Source: Candidatus Bathyarchaeota archaeon
Lineage (GTDB): Archaea; Thermoproteota; DRAE01
Assembly: GCA_011041895.1 (NCBI GenBank)
Contig: DRAE01000126.1
Span: 1 to 12,780, forward strand
Reading direction: 5' to 3'
Length of the DNA stretch: 12,780 nucleotides
Shown here: positions 1 to 6,576 of the stretch, in pieces
Layout of the letters: each line of letters opens with the position of its first letter
Numbering within the stretch: the stretch's first letter is position 1
Translations under genes and position numbers: made by a program
The notes under the pieces: model-generated
The model's input: only the letters and a program-made list of their open reading frames with translations
Told to the model about the DNA's origin: nothing
The model's database searches: none

Positions 1-765
1 GACCTCCATGCTTTTCTATCGATACTTAAGAACGTCAAGGGATGCATTTTCTTCAATTATGACCTTGAGGGAAAGTTCATAGATGAAATTAGTTGGCTTT
101 CAAAGAGGTTTAAGTATAGGAATCTTGGCTATGCACAGTCTCTAATGCAGGCTGCAAAGGATGGTGAAAGAGATCTTATCTCTAGGAAGCCTTTCATAGA
201 GCTTCCATATCCAATTGACGAGATAATGGAGTTTAGAAATCTCTTGACCGAGCTTTTCAATGGCATGAAAATCGAGGTCGATACGCTAATACTGGCATCC
301 GTTTACGTGACTCCAGTAATAATAGTTGGAATAGAATCCTTGGAGAAGTTGAACGAGTTCATTGTCTACAGGAAGAGTAGCACAGCTATGTTAGATGAAA
401 GAGAGCTTAAGAGAAACATTAGGCTTGTAAACTATGCCATAATAGACTTTCACAATATAATGGGGCTTGATGCACTGTCATCGCTTAAGAAATATGCTGA
501 GGAGAAGGATGCCAACTTCCTTGGAAAAGTTGTCGAAAATAGGAGAAGAATCATTGAGGAGGATTGTGAGAAGAGATTTTGGAGACTAAATATCGAGGGG
601 ACAGTTGGAGAGCGAGATGTCATCGTCTACCTTGACATCTATACTCCGCTGTGTATACGGTTAATGAAAGGAGAGGAGAACGAGGTACTGAAGTTTATAG
701 AAAAAGCCTCCCAGAGTATAGCTGCAGCCTTAAGCAGCATACCTGCATTCGTGCTTGACATTTAG
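1..765 (+). CDS. Unrecognised protein, 5'-truncated by window edge
   Basis: The reading frame is open from base 1 to the TAG at 763-765 (254 codons seen), so the true start lies left of the window. A methionine at 145 is internal, because the 48 codons before it are open and read like normal protein (the segment begins DLHAFLSILKNVKGCIFF). I do not recognise the family. The visible part alternates hydrophobic strands (TLILASVYVTPVIIVGIE, around visible residues 97-114) with a charged helical middle section and an amphipathic C-terminal helix. There is no signal peptide, clear membrane span, P-loop or Cys/His cluster, so it is probably a soluble cytoplasmic protein. Its end overlaps the convergent 762-1241 gene by 4 bp. 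Any relation to the nurA-herA cassette is unknown. Confidence 0.75.
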   Translation, partial: DLHAFLSILKNVKGCIFFNYDLEGKFIDEISWLSKRFKYRNLGYAQSLMQAAKDGERDLISRKPFIELPYPIDEIMEFRNLLTELFNGMKIEVDTLILASVYVTPVIIVGIESLEKLNEFIVYRKSSTAMLDERELKRNIRLVNYAIIDFHNIMGLDALSSLKKYAEEKDANFLGKVVENRRRIIEEDCEKRFWRLNIEGTVGERDVIVYLDIYTPLCIRLMKGEENEVLKFIEKASQSIAAALSSIPAFVLDI

Positions 766-1241
766 TCAGCGAACATTTCAGTATGTTCTCGCTCCTTCTC
801 GATTTCAGCCTCCTTCTTTTTTATAGCTTTCTTTAGTTTCTCCTTCACAGTATAGTATTTGTCTCTTATCTTTGCCAGTCCCATGAACATTACTGATACA
901 TCTCTAAATCTTTCACTTAACACGTCTTTTGAGAGAAGGGTTCCATCAGGTTTCTCCTTTAGAGAGGTAAAATATACTACTCCACTACCTTCAGGTGTTG
1001 GTCTTTCGCCTATCTCCCTATCTTTTTCAATTATAACCCAGTCAATCACATTCATGTCCTGGGTGTAGATCTTGATCGCAAAGAGAGCTATCCCAGCTTT
1101 CTCATAGCATAGATTTTGCTCATGGGTTCTACCCCATTCCTCTAGGTCAATTATGTTATCCATGTCCAAATGCTCTAGTATAGTGTTTATGATCATTGAC
1201 TCCTCAGGGCGGTTAATTATCTTAGGTTCACGCTTCTCCAA
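762..1241 (-). CDS. Unrecognised charged protein, third gene of wHTH-JAMM operon
   Basis: The frame extends to a GTG at 1250, but that GTG lies inside a good archaeal ribosome site, GGTGAT, followed by ATCC and a TTG at 1239-1241. I therefore place the start at the TTG, giving 159 residues beginning MEKREPKIINRP. A later ATG (MIINTILEHL) is a weaker option. The body is a mixed alpha/beta domain with aromatic strands (KAGIALFAIKIYTQ, NVIDWVIIEKD, GSGVVYFTSLK). The last ~40 residues form a very charged helix (KEKLKKAIKKKEAEIEKE), probably a coiled coil or nucleic-acid-contacting tail. No family is recognised. The gene follows the JAMM protease stop by 36 bp on the same strand, so it is probably co-transcribed with the protease and the winged-helix regulator. 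It could be a partner or substrate of either, but that is inference. Confidence 0.75.
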   Translation of the reverse strand: MEKREPKIINRPEESMIINTILEHLDMDNIIDLEEWGRTHEQNLCYEKAGIALFAIKIYTQDMNVIDWVIIEKDREIGERPTPEGSGVVYFTSLKEKPDGTLLSKDVLSERFRDVSVMFMGLAKIRDKYYTVKEKLKKAIKKKEAEIEKEREHTEMFAD

Positions 1242-1245
1242 GGAT

Positions 1246-1251
1246 ATCACC
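1246..1251 (-). promoter_or_regulatory. Ribosome binding site GGTGAT deciding a TTG start
   Basis: On the minus strand GGTGAT is followed by a 4-base spacer (ATCC) and TTG. GGTGAT complements the 3' tail of archaeal 16S rRNA (GAUCACCUCC). It overlaps the more upstream in-frame GTG, which argues that the TTG is the real start. Confidence 0.5.
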
Positions 1252-1277
1252 TATTAGATAGTAGGTTTTGGATTATT

Positions 1278-1958
1278 TTAGAGTATTTCATATTGTTTAG
1301 CTATTTCTTTAATGGCCTTCCTATGATAGGATATCTTTTTGCTGTGATAGGTTCTACCTCTCTTAGTTAAATAGATTATCTTGTTCAGATGGTATTGTAG
1401 CCTTTCATAGTCCTCTGGTGAGAGGCGCTCACATAATAGAGAGTAATCAAGGCCCAGCGACGCCAGTAAGTTGAGAACATCTATGAGTGGAGAGCGTATG
1501 GATGCCTGCACTAGCTCACTACCAACCTTTACGTGAGAAGATAATATAATTCTATAGCCAGCTATTGACCCTATGATCACGTTCTCCTTTGCATGCCATT
1601 TCAGGGTTGATGGCGTGGTTTTCGAAATGGATATTATTAGGCTCACCATGTACTCGCTGAACATGAAGTTCATAATGTCCTTCACACTTGGAATTGGAAG
1701 CTCGTCTGGGTGAGAGTGGTAAATTCCTAGGATCCTGTACCCTACGACTTTTTCACTTGCCTTTTTCATTAGCTCATGTATTTTCCTGCTGAACTTAACG
1801 CTTTTAAGCTTTCTTTCAGCTCTCTGAATCGGATAAGCTACCTTGCAGAGATAATCTAAACCCTTTCTCAATCCTAGGAGGAAACCAACTGTTTCGAGAG
1901 GGTAAGCTTCTATGGATGAGAGTATTATAGTCTCTAGGGCTACCTTGTCAATTATCAC
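1278..1958 (-). CDS. JAMM/MPN+ metalloprotease (JAB domain)
   Basis: This 226-residue protein carries a complete JAMM zinc motif. Glu22 lies in PLETVGFLLG, and His81 and His83 sit in HSHPDELPIPSVKD with Ser91 and Asp94, which fits E-xn-H[S/T]H-x7-S-x2-D exactly. JAMM proteins of this type cleave isopeptide or linear bonds to ubiquitin-like proteins; archaeal members act on SAMP conjugates, and related Rpn11/CSN5 proteins act in complexes. The catalytic core occupies roughly residues 1-125. About 100 further residues form a helical, basic C-terminal extension (ending KKISYHRKAIKEIAKQYEIL) that is longer than in minimal archaeal JAMM enzymes and may bind a partner. The start is GTG at 1958. The gene sits 24 bp after the winged-helix regulator and 36 bp before the unknown gene, so it is the middle of a three-gene operon. 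The substrate is unknown, and no ubiquitin-like gene is adjacent. Confidence 0.9.
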   Translation of the reverse strand: MIIDKVALETIILSSIEAYPLETVGFLLGLRKGLDYLCKVAYPIQRAERKLKSVKFSRKIHELMKKASEKVVGYRILGIYHSHPDELPIPSVKDIMNFMFSEYMVSLIISISKTTPSTLKWHAKENVIIGSIAGYRIILSSHVKVGSELVQASIRSPLIDVLNLLASLGLDYSLLCERLSPEDYERLQYHLNKIIYLTKRGRTYHSKKISYHRKAIKEIAKQYEIL

Positions 1959-1982
1959 AATGGGGGCCTTTCTTGCGATCTT

Positions 1983-2297
1983 CTATCCTCCACTTGACTC
2001 TATCAGCTCAGAAGCCAGTTTTCTATAAGCTTCCTCAATTTCTTCAATATATCTGAGAACTTTCTTTCCCAGAGGAGTTAGCTCATACACGACATAAGCT
2101 CTATTACCCTTTATCTTAGCTGTCTTTTTAATTATCCCCAGTTCAACTGCATCCTTTAGCCTCTTCGATATCGTCGAGGGGCCGAACTCTGAAAGTGTTT
2201 TCCTCAGCTCTATGAAGGTTTTTGGCCCCTCTTTCAAGGATATTAACAGTTCCGTAAACCCTCTACTTTTGGCCGTTAAGATTATCTTGTCCTTCAT
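1983..2297 (-). CDS. Winged helix-turn-helix transcriptional regulator
   Basis: A 104-residue DNA-binding protein that is essentially one winged-helix domain. An N-terminal helix (RGFTELLISLKEGP, 12-25) is followed by the HTH: helix 2 TFIELRKTL (27-35) and recognition helix STISKRLKDAVELGII (41-56). The wing is KKTAKIKGNRAYVVYELTPLG (57-77, basic at its tip), and a C-terminal helix (78-99) is a likely dimerisation element. The layout resembles HxlR/MarR/PadR-like archaeal regulators, with no obvious effector domain. The start is ATG at 2297 with a TATA-like TTTAAATT 28-36 bp upstream, implying a very short or absent leader. It is transcribed divergently from nurA-herA. The three 19-bp repeats in the shared promoter are its most likely operator, so I infer autoregulation plus control of nurA-herA. 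Confidence 0.88.
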   Translation of the reverse strand: MKDKIILTAKSRGFTELLISLKEGPKTFIELRKTLSEFGPSTISKRLKDAVELGIIKKTAKIKGNRAYVVYELTPLGKKVLRYIEEIEEAYRKLASELIESSGG

Positions 2298-2325
2298 TTT
2301 TCGAAATAGAGTTACTATCCTTGAG

Positions 2326-2333
2326 AATTTAAA
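2326..2333 (-). promoter_or_regulatory. TATA-like element for the wHTH-JAMM operon
   Basis: TTTAAATT on the minus strand is centred about 33 bp before the ATG at 2297, which is the right distance for a near-leaderless archaeal transcript. The operator repeats begin just upstream of it, at 2336. Confidence 0.4.
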
Positions 2334-2335
2334 GT

Positions 2336-2392
2336 TTTAGTACAGTATTTGTACTTTAGTACTGATTTAAGATTTAAATACTGTTTTGGTAT
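2336..2392. repeat. Three tandem 19-bp repeats, putative operator
   Basis: Three consecutive 19-bp units read TTTAGTACAGTATTTGTAC (2336-2354), TTTAGTACTGATTTAAGAT (2355-2373) and TTAAATACTGTTTTGGTAT (2374-2392). Unit 1 matches unit 2 at 12 of 19 positions and unit 3 at 13 of 19. The shared core is A-[GA]-T-A-C-[AT]-G. The core C falls at 2343, 2362 and 2381, exactly 19 bp apart, or close to two helical turns. Unit 1 is also a palindrome, AGTACA-GTATT-TGTACT (2339-2355). The array covers the nurA TATA box and abuts the regulator's promoter, as expected for repressor sites bound by a dimeric winged-helix protein. Confidence 0.6.
2373..2380 (+). promoter_or_regulatory. TATA box of nurA-herA
   Basis: TTTAAATA is preceded by the purine-rich TAAGA, a weak BRE. 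It lies 28-35 bp before the nurA ATG at 2408, which predicts transcription starting a few bases before the ATG. It spans the junction of repeat units 2 and 3, so an operator-bound protein would compete with TBP/TFB. Confidence 0.5.
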
Positions 2393-2407
2393 TATTCTAT
2401 TTTAGAG

Positions 2408-3514
2408 ATGGTTGAGAATATGGATTTCAAGCTGATACTTTCAGAGACTTGTAAGTGGAATATTGAGAAGCTGAGAAAAGGTAGCTTTAACTTAGAGTGT
2501 GTATCGTTTGAAGAGTTGCTTGAGGAAATCTGTGGAGGAGGAGTATATGGTAAAGTTGAGCAACTGGAGGATGTAAGTTATGTGGATGTATCAGATGTTG
2601 ATTGGATGAGCACATTAGCTGATTTAGCTATTGCTGGAGTTGATTCGTCAATAACGGTTGTAAAAAGTGAATTTGCATATTTAATGTATGGTAGGGGAGG
2701 TTTTCTGATAGATTCTCAGAGGATATCTCATATAGGTAGGCTTTCAGATGCTGGGATCGTATCTAGGAGAGTTCTGCAGTATGCCCTTGACAGAGAGCTT
2801 ATTGGATCAGGTGAAAATGTTTTTTATCCAAGGTTTGGCGAGGCAATTGACCTACAGGTGATGATGAGGACGCTGGATACCATGCTTGAGATAGATGTGC
2901 TGGAGCATGTTATTGAGAAGTATGGCGACTCTATAGACTTTATATTCTTAGATGGTGATTGGCTTGCTTTCAGAGGTGTTCACATAAGCCCACGGTTCGA
3001 GAACAGGATTAAAGGAATTGTCTCAGAGGCTTGCAAACTTGGAGTGATTATATGGTGCATAGTTAAAGACCCTATTTCAAGAATTATATTGCCTACTGGA
3101 AGCCTTTTCTCAAGTGATGCAATACTTTTTGAGAGATTTCTCCCGGAGAAAGCGCGTTCACCATTATACTTCGAGAGAAACTCTAAAAGCGATTTTTCAA
3201 GAGTTTTCTTCTATATTAAGCTTCCAGATTACAGGGTTTTGCGTGTAGAGATGCCGTTTCAAATGTGGAGAGACTTAGGAGAGGAGCGGAAAAGTTGGGC
3301 GATCGAGGTATCAATTGCTCAGATTGCAAAGAACTGTTGGAGAGTCCCCTACGTGATTGATCAAGTTAACAACTTCGTCAAAATTCGTAGGATGGAGAAA
3401 ATTGGATGGATAATTGGTGTTAAATGGTTCTTTTCAAGGAAGGGGGTTAAGTTTAAGCTTACTCATAGGGCTCAGGAGGAGATTCTAAGTGTTGAAGCTA
3501 TGGGAAGAAAATAA
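2408..3514 (+). CDS. nurA: NurA-family DNA nuclease
   Basis: NurA nucleases form dimers that work with the HerA hexamer in DNA-end resection. This 368-residue protein shows the NurA pattern: GVDSS (Asp79, first metal-binding acid), a helix with candidate Glu161 or Glu166, FLDGDW (Asp182, the family's DG motif), IVKDPISR (Lys220), a strand pair FFYIKLPD / VLRVEMP (268-283), and a C-terminal segment VPYVIDQVNN (313-322). Characterised NurA proteins have a YPxPLxxAH-type motif there. By my alignment its Tyr and His correspond to Val313 and Asn321, so activity may be altered. The insertion between Asp79 and the DG motif also seems large. The start is ATG at 2408, probably nearly leaderless, with a second in-frame ATG at 2420. 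The 3' end contains the herA ribosome site and overlaps herA by 26 bp. The family call is firm; catalytic competence is uncertain. Confidence 0.85.
   Translation: MVENMDFKLILSETCKWNIEKLRKGSFNLECVSFEELLEEICGGGVYGKVEQLEDVSYVDVSDVDWMSTLADLAIAGVDSSITVVKSEFAYLMYGRGGFLIDSQRISHIGRLSDAGIVSRRVLQYALDRELIGSGENVFYPRFGEAIDLQVMMRTLDTMLEIDVLEHVIEKYGDSIDFIFLDGDWLAFRGVHISPRFENRIKGIVSEACKLGVIIWCIVKDPISRIILPTGSLFSSDAILFERFLPEKARSPLYFERNSKSDFSRVFFYIKLPDYRVLRVEMPFQMWRDLGEERKSWAIEVSIAQIAKNCWRVPYVIDQVNNFVKIRRMEKIGWIIGVKWFFSRKGVKFKLTHRAQEEILSVEAMGRK
3474..3481 (+). promoter_or_regulatory. Strong ribosome binding site for herA inside nurA
   Basis: AGGAGGAG lies inside the nurA coding region, 7 bases before the GTG at 3489. 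It selects the GTG (or the adjacent TTG at 3492) as the herA start and implies translational coupling. Confidence 0.65.
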
Positions 3515-5294
3515 TGTAAAGCTTCCACCCGAGGATGAGCTTGAGAAGCTAACACTTGAGGAGATAGGCTTAGTCTATGCTACGGTGGATGAGCACATTG
3601 AAGTCGATGAAGATGATGCGAGTGTACATGCTATTGTTCCAGCGGTTAAGATTAGGAAATGCCCTATAAACAGGTTTCTACTATGCTGGGACAGTATAGT
3701 TGGCAAGTGGATTCTCTTCAAAGTTACTGGAATGATACATCTTGAAAGGATGAGAAGCAGATTCCATTACCAGTTTGATAAAGAGCTTGTCGAGTCAAGT
3801 TTCAGCCATAGAGTAGGGTGTGGGGTATATGACTACGTTAACAACTCTATTCTCGTCAAGCTTAAGCCTATAGTGTGCTTCACCGTTAAAAGTCTTGGGA
3901 AAAATGTGCAGGTTGTTTTTGAGGATGTGTCATTTGCCCCTCACAGAGATGCACCAATCTATCTTCCAAATCCATGCATACTTGACCGTCTTCTAGGGCT
4001 TCCATCCGAGAGGGATGGGGTTGTGATTGGAATCTTAATGGAGGGAAACAATCCCGTAATTTACAAGGTTAATGGAAGCGAGGTGGCTGTAGTTTACCGC
4101 CAAAAGTATTCTACGATTTTCGAGCATGAGGTTGTAAGCGGAACCTCAGGCGCTGGAAAAACCGTGTATCTGAAGAATAAAGTTAAGAATTTGATAGATG
4201 TGGGTTTCGCTGTCATAACTACGGAGGCTGAGGGCTCCTATGAGTGGAGTGAGTGCGTGGAGGCAGCGGATCCATCTAAAATGGAGTTTAGTAGAAGCGA
4301 TCTATACTTTTGGAAGCTTTTAGGCTATGAGCCTAGTCCAATATATGATGTCAAAATCCTAGTGCTAAACGAAAACTACTCGATTAAGTGGAGTGACATC
4401 GAGCTAGAGTATATTCCACTGTACTTTCCGCTTTTAACCGGGAAAGCCCAGCCATTTTTTGTAATGGCCGTTGAGAAATTTCGTGAGGCATCTAGGAAAC
4501 ATGGGTTTCAAGACACATTCGACAATTTCTACAATTGGATACATAGAGACGATGTTCTCAACTGGCTTCTAAACGTGAAAAAGGTTCACAAGGCGCAGAT
4601 AGATAACATTGTTAGAACCGTTGAGGCTATTAAAAGCTTAGCTTACAATGGATATGGTGTATTTGATGCACCATATCCACCAATAAGCCCAGATGAAGTT
4701 TTAAAACCTGGGAGATTGACTATTTTGAAGATACCTGAAAACCCCTTGATAAAGAGAATTGTCTTAATGCATTTTATGAGGCTGCTCTGTTCATGGAAGC
4801 TTGTTGATAGCAAATACGATGAAATTCCAACGATTGTCGTTATTGATGAGGCACATGATGTAATTAGAAAACCTGATAGCTCAGATAAGGCTTACAGTGA
4901 CTGGCAGATATATGTGAATTACAAGGTTACCAAAATGGTGAGAGAGGGAAGACATAAGCTTCTTGGGTTTATTTTCAGCAGCCAGTTTCCAACCGATATT
5001 GATGGGCAGATCTATGGAAACTGCTCTACAAAGACCTTCTTTAGAACATGCGAAGAAAGAGTATTGAGGGCGCTCCCCGATCTAGGGCTTCCATCATCGT
5101 ACAAGGAGAAGCTGAAGGTTCTGCCAAATGGAGAATGCTACATTTATGCACCGGATAATGTTGAGCATGGCGTCAGAGAGGTTATACATAGAGTGAAAAA
5201 TGTTCTTCCAAAGGTGATGCATAGGCCAGTATCCTCAAATGAGAGAGTGAAAAAGATACTTGAGAAAATAAGGGTGAAATCTACTCTTCTTTAG
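3489..5294 (+). CDS. herA: HerA-type hexameric DNA translocase/ATPase
   Basis: HerA is a ring-shaped FtsK/VirB4-class ATPase that drives DNA for the NurA nuclease. This 601-residue protein has a beta-rich N-terminal part (about 20-205, the expected position of the HAS-barrel). Walker A is GTSGAGKT (218-225), followed by AVITTEAEGSYEW (241-253), where canonical HerA has a DPHGEY-like stretch. A helical insertion follows (about 300-400), then Walker B TIVVIDEAHD (448-457, Asp453/Glu454) and the arginine/sensor segment VREGRHKLLGFIFSSQFP (484-501). The C-terminal tail (560-601) is basic. It is longer than many archaeal HerA proteins (roughly 500-550), and Walker A has Ala where Ser is usual, which fits an accessory paralogue. 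The start is GTG at 3489, backed by AGGAGGAG. It overlaps nurA by 26 bp, and its 3' end overlaps the convergent PhoU/TrkA_C gene by 14 bp. No Mre11-Rad50 genes are beside it. Confidence 0.9.
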   Translation: MLKLWEENNVKLPPEDELEKLTLEEIGLVYATVDEHIEVDEDDASVHAIVPAVKIRKCPINRFLLCWDSIVGKWILFKVTGMIHLERMRSRFHYQFDKELVESSFSHRVGCGVYDYVNNSILVKLKPIVCFTVKSLGKNVQVVFEDVSFAPHRDAPIYLPNPCILDRLLGLPSERDGVVIGILMEGNNPVIYKVNGSEVAVVYRQKYSTIFEHEVVSGTSGAGKTVYLKNKVKNLIDVGFAVITTEAEGSYEWSECVEAADPSKMEFSRSDLYFWKLLGYEPSPIYDVKILVLNENYSIKWSDIELEYIPLYFPLLTGKAQPFFVMAVEKFREASRKHGFQDTFDNFYNWIHRDDVLNWLLNVKKVHKAQIDNIVRTVEAIKSLAYNGYGVFDAPYPPISPDEVLKPGRLTILKIPENPLIKRIVLMHFMRLLCSWKLVDSKYDEIPTIVVIDEAHDVIRKPDSSDKAYSDWQIYVNYKVTKMVREGRHKLLGFIFSSQFPTDIDGQIYGNCSTKTFFRTCEERVLRALPDLGLPSSYKEKLKVLPNGECYIYAPDNVEHGVREVIHRVKNVLPKVMHRPVSSNERVKKILEKIRVKSTLL

Positions 5295-6576
5295 ATGTTC
5301 CAGACGCTATCTTTTGGAATTCGCTGATGCTCTCTGAGAATCCACTTACTATTAGAAGGTCATCCTTAAGTATCTCAACTTCATCTCCTGGGTCAAATAT
5401 CCATTTGCCGCCTCTCTTTATAGCTAAAATGTCGATTCCAAGTTTTTCAAAGCTTTCAATTTCACCTATTTTCTTGCCTATCAGCGTTGATCCTTCACAT
5501 ACCTTCACAAGCGAAACAGTTTCCTCTTCCAAGTATAGAACTTCCTTTAACACTGGATGCGCTGGCAAACCTCTCAGCACTATTTCACACATATCTGCTG
5601 CAATATCTGACATCATCTCAGCTGCAAGGCTCATCCTTATTAAGCTGACAACTCTTGGATCGCCAGTTTCCTCATAGAGTTGGAGGCAAGCATACTCGAA
5701 CTTTGTGTGAAGCTTATCCATGTACTCCTCGAGCTCGAGAACCTCTTTTGCCACATCCTTGTTCTCGTAGATCAGGGCAAAGTATGCAAGTTCAAGTGCA
5801 TATTCTGAGGTATCCTTTAAGTCTACAAGCATTTCACATAAGATGTCCTCTATTCTGTAATCTTTCTTCTCGGGAGCCTCTGGAAACTCCACTATTTTTA
5901 GCTCTCTTAGCTCTCCACTTGCAAGCTTACTATATACTTCAAGGCTGTCTGCACAGCCTCGAGCTATGGTGACGTCATTTGCCTTAAGGTAGTCTTTTCC
6001 CTTTGGACCTATTATCCACTTTCCTTTTCTTTTGATTGCAATTATATCCGTTCCAATTTTCGACTGTAGTCTCAGCTTCTTAAGCTTTTTATTGGCTAGA
6101 ATTGATGAAGGTGATATGACAACTTTACATACTTCCTCCTCTGTTTTCCTAAACGCCTCCCTGACAATGTCTGGAATCTGCATTTTTCTTAGAACCATTT
6201 TAGCCATGTCTGCTGCAATCGACGACAGTCTTTCGAACATGTATGCTATATGAACTATGGTTGTTGCAACCTCGGCATCAGCCTTGTCCTTGACGAACAT
6301 TGAGGATGACATCGCTACTTGGTAGCATAGGTATGATGCATATTCATTTAAGTCTACCACTTCTTTAGCAAGCTCTTCATCATTGAACAAAATGGATGCA
6401 TATGCTAGGTCAACTGTAATACTAGCTGTTCTCTTAAGCTCCTTCAAAAGACTTTTGACGGGGATTGCTTTGTACTCTATCCTATAGAACGTTCCCAATT
6501 CAAAATCTATTATTGTAGGCAGATATTTAACTTTAATCCAGTTTAGGTATTGGTGGAAGAGATCTCTTGTGAGCAC
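5281..6576 (-). CDS. Tandem PhoU-TrkA_C (RCK_C) domain protein
   Basis: A soluble 431-residue protein built from two copies of one module. Copy one has a PhoU-like helical bundle at about 36-140 (LLKELKRTASITVDLAYASI) and a TrkA_C/RCK_C domain at about 147-222 (IGTDIIAIKRKGKWIIGP). Copy two has PhoU at about 243-345 (LVDLKDTSEYALELAYFAL) and RCK_C at about 352-425 (LGIDILAIKRGGKWIFDP). RCK_C domains bind small ligands or ions and gate transporters, and PhoU bundles dock on transporters. With the MgtE-type permease two genes upstream, the likely role is sensing or gating cation transport. The frame opens at GTG 6576, overlapping nadE by 44 bp without a ribosome site. The first ~30 residues precede the repeat, so a TTG at 6498 is a serious alternative start. 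It is the last gene of the minus-strand run. Confidence 0.85.
   Translation of the reverse strand: MLTRDLFHQYLNWIKVKYLPTIIDFELGTFYRIEYKAIPVKSLLKELKRTASITVDLAYASILFNDEELAKEVVDLNEYASYLCYQVAMSSSMFVKDKADAEVATTIVHIAYMFERLSSIAADMAKMVLRKMQIPDIVREAFRKTEEEVCKVVISPSSILANKKLKKLRLQSKIGTDIIAIKRKGKWIIGPKGKDYLKANDVTIARGCADSLEVYSKLASGELRELKIVEFPEAPEKKDYRIEDILCEMLVDLKDTSEYALELAYFALIYENKDVAKEVLELEEYMDKLHTKFEYACLQLYEETGDPRVVSLIRMSLAAEMMSDIAADMCEIVLRGLPAHPVLKEVLYLEEETVSLVKVCEGSTLIGKKIGEIESFEKLGIDILAIKRGGKWIFDPGDEVEILKDDLLIVSGFSESISEFQKIASGTSKEE

Noticed and set aside
145..765. Complete 206-residue gene starting at ATG 145
   Set aside because: The frame is open and protein-like back to base 1 and there is no ribosome site or promoter before 145, so the gene is truncated by the window edge.
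2339..2355. Palindrome AGTACA-N5-TGTACT as a transcription terminator
   Set aside because: It lies between two divergent starts, not after a gene, and repeats in phase with flanking units, so an operator is the better reading.
2336..2392. Tandem repeats as a replication-origin iteron array or CRISPR
   Set aside because: Only three units with no spacers, no replication protein nearby and no AT-rich unwinding region beyond the promoter; position over a TATA box explains them.
5327..6253. Three plus-strand frames of 73-116 residues
   Set aside because: All are antisense to the PhoU/TrkA_C coding region, with biased composition and no ribosome sites.
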